A DNA stretch of 9,255 nt, from NCBI GenBank assembly GCA_021820825.1, contig JAKADD010000080.1:1-9255 (forward strand), written 5' to 3'. The stretch comes from Bacillota bacterium (GTDB lineage: Bacteria; Bacillota; Bacilli; Alicyclobacillales; SLC66). Positions 7,551 through 9,255 of the stretch are shown here, piece after piece. Each line of letters begins with the position of its first letter. The stretch's first letter is position 1. Both the position numbers and the translations under genes were made by a program. The notes beneath the pieces are model-generated. The model worked only from the letters and a program-made list of their open reading frames with translations. It was not told where the DNA came from and searched no databases.

Positions 7551-7580
7551 GCGGATCCCCCTTGTGGAGGATCCGCTTTT
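7551..7580 (+). terminator. Rho-independent terminator of the tepA-ylzJ unit
   Basis: GCGGATCC (7551-7558) pairs perfectly with GGATCCGC (7569-7576). Two further C-G pairs inside (7560-7561 with 7566-7567) follow a single mismatch, leaving a 4-nt loop. The stem is followed by TTTT (7577-7580) and G. There is no T-run on the opposite side, so it works in the + direction only. It separates the upstream unit from spoIIIE. Confidence 0.82.
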
Positions 7581-7604
7581 GTGCGTGCGAAGCAGGATAA
7601 AGCG

Positions 7605-7634
7605 TAGAACGAAGCGAACTTGTTAACGTAGAAT
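7605..7634 (+). promoter_or_regulatory. Weak candidate sigma-A promoter for spoIIIE
   Basis: A -10-like TAGAAT (7629-7634, 5 of 6) lies in the leader between the terminator and the translocase ATG, with only a poor -35, TAGAAC at 7605-7610 (3 of 6, 18-bp spacer). A promoter is expected here because a strong terminator precedes the gene, but this assignment is tentative. The heptamer CGTAGAA occurs twice, at 7603 and 7627. Confidence 0.25.
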
Positions 7635-7661
7635 GGCGGCGCAAAGGCGTTGCAAAAGTAT

Positions 7662-7675
7662 GGAATTCGGAATTC
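7662..7675. repeat. Tandem direct repeat of GGAATTC (two copies)
   Basis: Two adjacent perfect 7-bp copies, GGAATTC GGAATTC, sit in the spoIIIE leader just upstream of the GGAGG ribosome binding site (7682-7686). Each copy contains an EcoRI-type palindrome. This may be chance or replication slippage; no function is claimed. Confidence 0.6.
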
Positions 7676-7697
7676 GCATGTGGAGGCTTTGGAAGCT

Positions 7698-9255
7698 ATG
7701 GCTAAGTTGGACCACGCCAAACGCGTGTTGCAGTTTGAAATTCTTGGTTTGCTGCTGCTGGCCCTGAGTTTGGTGACGCTCGGCGATCTGGGAACGGTTG
7801 GACAGGCGCTTGACGATCTGTGCATCATGCTGGCAGGCAATTGGCATTTTATCGTGCCAATCTACCTGATGTGGATGGCCGTCATCACGATGGTGCGCAG
7901 AAACAGATTTCGTTACACGAGCTTTCAGACTGGGATTGTCCTGCTGCTGTTCACGCTGCTGGTGTGGAGTGAACTCGATCTGTATTCCGAGGGCGTCATC
8001 CAGTATGGAACCCAGCATCCGGATTTGCTGCATCTTACGCAACTGGGAATCACTTCGCTTAGTCAGTCCCTGCGTGTGCTGGTCATCACCAGTTCAAGCG
8101 TGCTCCCCCCGGCAAATGCGGGCGGCGGCATGATTGGCTATGCCCTGTTCGCTGGCTTGCGGTATCTGTTCGCAGTGTCGGGAACACTGCTGATTCTCAT
8201 CGTTACTGCACTGATTGCCGTGGTTCTCATGACGCGAAAGTCGTTGGTGGGCACGATCGAAAAAGGCTCCCAGTTCTTTGAACGGCGCTTTGAGCGCGGG
8301 TGGGCCAGAACAATGCGGATAGCGGCCCGCGCTCTTGCAGGTTCCGCGAAACCAGCGACGCAGCGGCACTTGGGCCGCCGTGTCGCTGTGCGCAGCAAGG
8401 ACGGCGGCGCAGACGGGGAGGCGGGCGGCGACGGAGAAGCGGATGCACATTTTCCCGGCGCCACAATGGATGGAGATGAACTGCAGGCAGGCAAAGGGCG
8501 CCGTCGACGGCGCAGGGGCCGCTCTGCGAAAGCGGACGGGGAGCTTGCGCAAACGCCTGAAACGGCAACGCATCTGACTGTCGGGAGCGTTTCCGCTGAA
8601 AATGCGTTTCCCTTTCCGGATTTTGGCGTTCCCTATACGGATGAACCCCAGTTTGAAGAGTTTCTGTTGGAGGGGGCTGTGCAGCCCGGTTTCCCTCTCG
8701 ACGACGAATCTGCGGACCATGACAGGCACCCGGACATCGCAGTGGACGCCGCACAGTCGCGGGTCACTGTGCGGCTCTCTGAGCCGGTGCGGAGCCCGCT
8801 CGCGCCGGACCCGCCGCCGCGACTGCCGGGAACCGACCCGGGGGCAGCTACTGGCGCGGCGGTCGAGGGGCCGAAGCCCTATCGTCTGCCTGATCCGCGA
8901 CTGTTGGATCGCTCGGGGGCGAAGCGCGGCGACGGCGCTGCCGCGACAAGGGATCTGCAGGCGCACGCAAAAAAGCTGGGAGATACATTTTCCAGCTTTG
9001 GCGTTGAGGTCCGGGTCATTGGATACAGTCGTGGTCCAACGGTAACGCGTTACGAGATCCAGCCTGCCGTCGGTGTTAAGGTTGCGCGGATTTTAAGTCT
9101 GGCGGACGATCTGGCGCTGGCTCTCGCCGCGCGCGATATTCGCATCGAAGCCCCGATACCCGGTAAATCCGCCATTGGCATCGAAGTGCCCAACAAGGAG
9201 ATTTCTGTTGTGGCTTTTCGCGAAGTCGTTGAGACAGAGACGTTCACGAACGCCA
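7698..9255 (+). CDS. spoIIIE: DNA translocase SpoIIIE/FtsK (3' partial)
   Basis: This is a septal membrane-anchored DNA pump that moves the chromosome into the forespore during sporulation and clears DNA from division septa. About 519 N-terminal residues are visible and the frame runs off the window, so the motor (Walker A/B) and gamma domains are not seen. Hydrophobic segments lie at about 12-32, 50-66, 77-91 and 146-178, the usual four-helix FtsK/SpoIIIE membrane domain, with the conserved GGGMIGY at 142-148. Residues about 181-419 are a long, low-complexity charged linker with a Gly/Asp/Glu/Ala stretch (235-250) and six consecutive arginines (268-273). From about residue 420 the alpha domain begins: [22 protein letters not shown], and [20 protein letters not shown] followed by [12 protein letters not shown]. 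The ATG at 7698 follows GGAGG (7682-7686) by 11 nt; a TTG at 7689 is too close. SpoIIIE rather than another FtsK paralogue is chosen from the ylzJ-like neighbour. Confidence 0.93.
   Translation, partial: MAKLDHAKRVLQFEILGLLLLALSLVTLGDLGTVGQALDDLCIMLAGNWHFIVPIYLMWMAVITMVRRNRFRYTSFQTGIVLLLFTLLVWSELDLYSEGVIQYGTQHPDLLHLTQLGITSLSQSLRVLVITSSSVLPPANAGGGMIGYALFAGLRYLFAVSGTLLILIVTALIAVVLMTRKSLVGTIEKGSQFFERRFERGWARTMRIAARALAGSAKPATQRHLGRRVAVRSKDGGADGEAGGDGEADAHFPGATMDGDELQAGKGRRRRRRGRSAKADGELAQTPETATHLTVGSVSAENAFPFPDFGVPYTDEPQFEEFLLEGAVQPGFPLDDESADHDRHPDIAVDAAQSRVTVRLSEPVRSPLAPDPPPRLPGTDPGAATGAAVEGPKPYRLPDPRLLDRSGAKRGDGAAATRDLQAHAKKLGDTFSSFGVEVRVIGYSRGPTVTRYEIQPAVGVKVARILSLADDLALALAARDIRIEAPIPGKSAIGIEVPNKEISVVAFREVVETETFTNA
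8498..8513. repeat. 16-bp perfect palindrome inside the translocase linker
   Basis: GCGCCGTCGACGGCGC is a perfect 16-bp palindrome. It coincides with the codons of the six-arginine run in the spoIIIE linker, so it may follow simply from stacked CGN codons. No binding protein is suggested. Confidence 0.7.

Noticed and set aside
7418..7600. Short + strand open frame (60 codons) across the end of the ylzJ-like gene and the terminator
   Set aside because: It overlaps the ylzJ-like coding end and the terminator hairpin, and has no ribosome binding site or recognisable product.
8094..8966. Open - strand and alternative + strand frames over the spoIIIE linker
   Set aside because: The low-complexity GC-rich linker leaves several frames without stops. 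The SpoIIIE frame is continuous from the membrane domain to the alpha domain, so no frameshift or nested gene is needed.

Overview
The window carries a conserved Firmicutes sporulation and housekeeping block, with every gene on the + strand. The order is dpaA (spoVFA, 5' end cut off) - dpaB (spoVFB) - asd - dapG - dapA - RNase J - tepA - ylzJ-like - spoIIIE/ftsK (3' end cut off). This is the order known from Bacillus subtilis (spoVFA-spoVFB-asd-dapG-dapA-rnjB-tepA-ylzJ-spoIIIE). The host is therefore an endospore-forming member of the Bacilli. The visibly GC-rich coding sequence, GTG and TTG starts and strong GGAGG-type ribosome binding sites suggest one of the higher-GC lineages, perhaps near Alicyclobacillaceae, but the genus is a guess.

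Positions 1-4579 hold a tightly packed operon for dipicolinate and diaminopimelate/lysine precursors. Aspartokinase (DapG) and aspartate-semialdehyde dehydrogenase (Asd) supply aspartate semialdehyde. DapA condenses it with pyruvate, and DpaA/DpaB oxidise the DapA product to dipicolinic acid (DPA), the spore-core chelator. The genes are 4 bp apart (dpaA/dpaB), 30 bp apart (dpaB/asd), or overlapping (asd/dapG by ATGA, dapG/dapA by TGATG), which suggests translational coupling.

Positions 4580-6380 hold a gap with a good sigma-A-type promoter, then an RNase J gene. It sits where B. subtilis keeps rnjB, but it has the complete metallo-beta-lactamase catalytic motif of RNase J1.

Positions 6381-7580 form a small unit: a gap containing a sequence that fits the forespore sigma-G consensus, tepA (ClpP-like protease), an overlapping ylzJ-like small gene, and a rho-independent terminator. 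After about 120 bp of leader, positions 7698-9255 encode the membrane domain, a long charged linker and the start of the alpha domain of a SpoIIIE/FtsK DNA translocase. The motor and gamma domains lie beyond the window.

I see no mobile element, CRISPR array, tRNA or rRNA, and no novel multi-gene system. The points most worth a second look are the putative sigma-G promoter before tepA, the J1-like RNase at the rnjB locus, and the long Arg/Gly/Asp-rich linker of the translocase.
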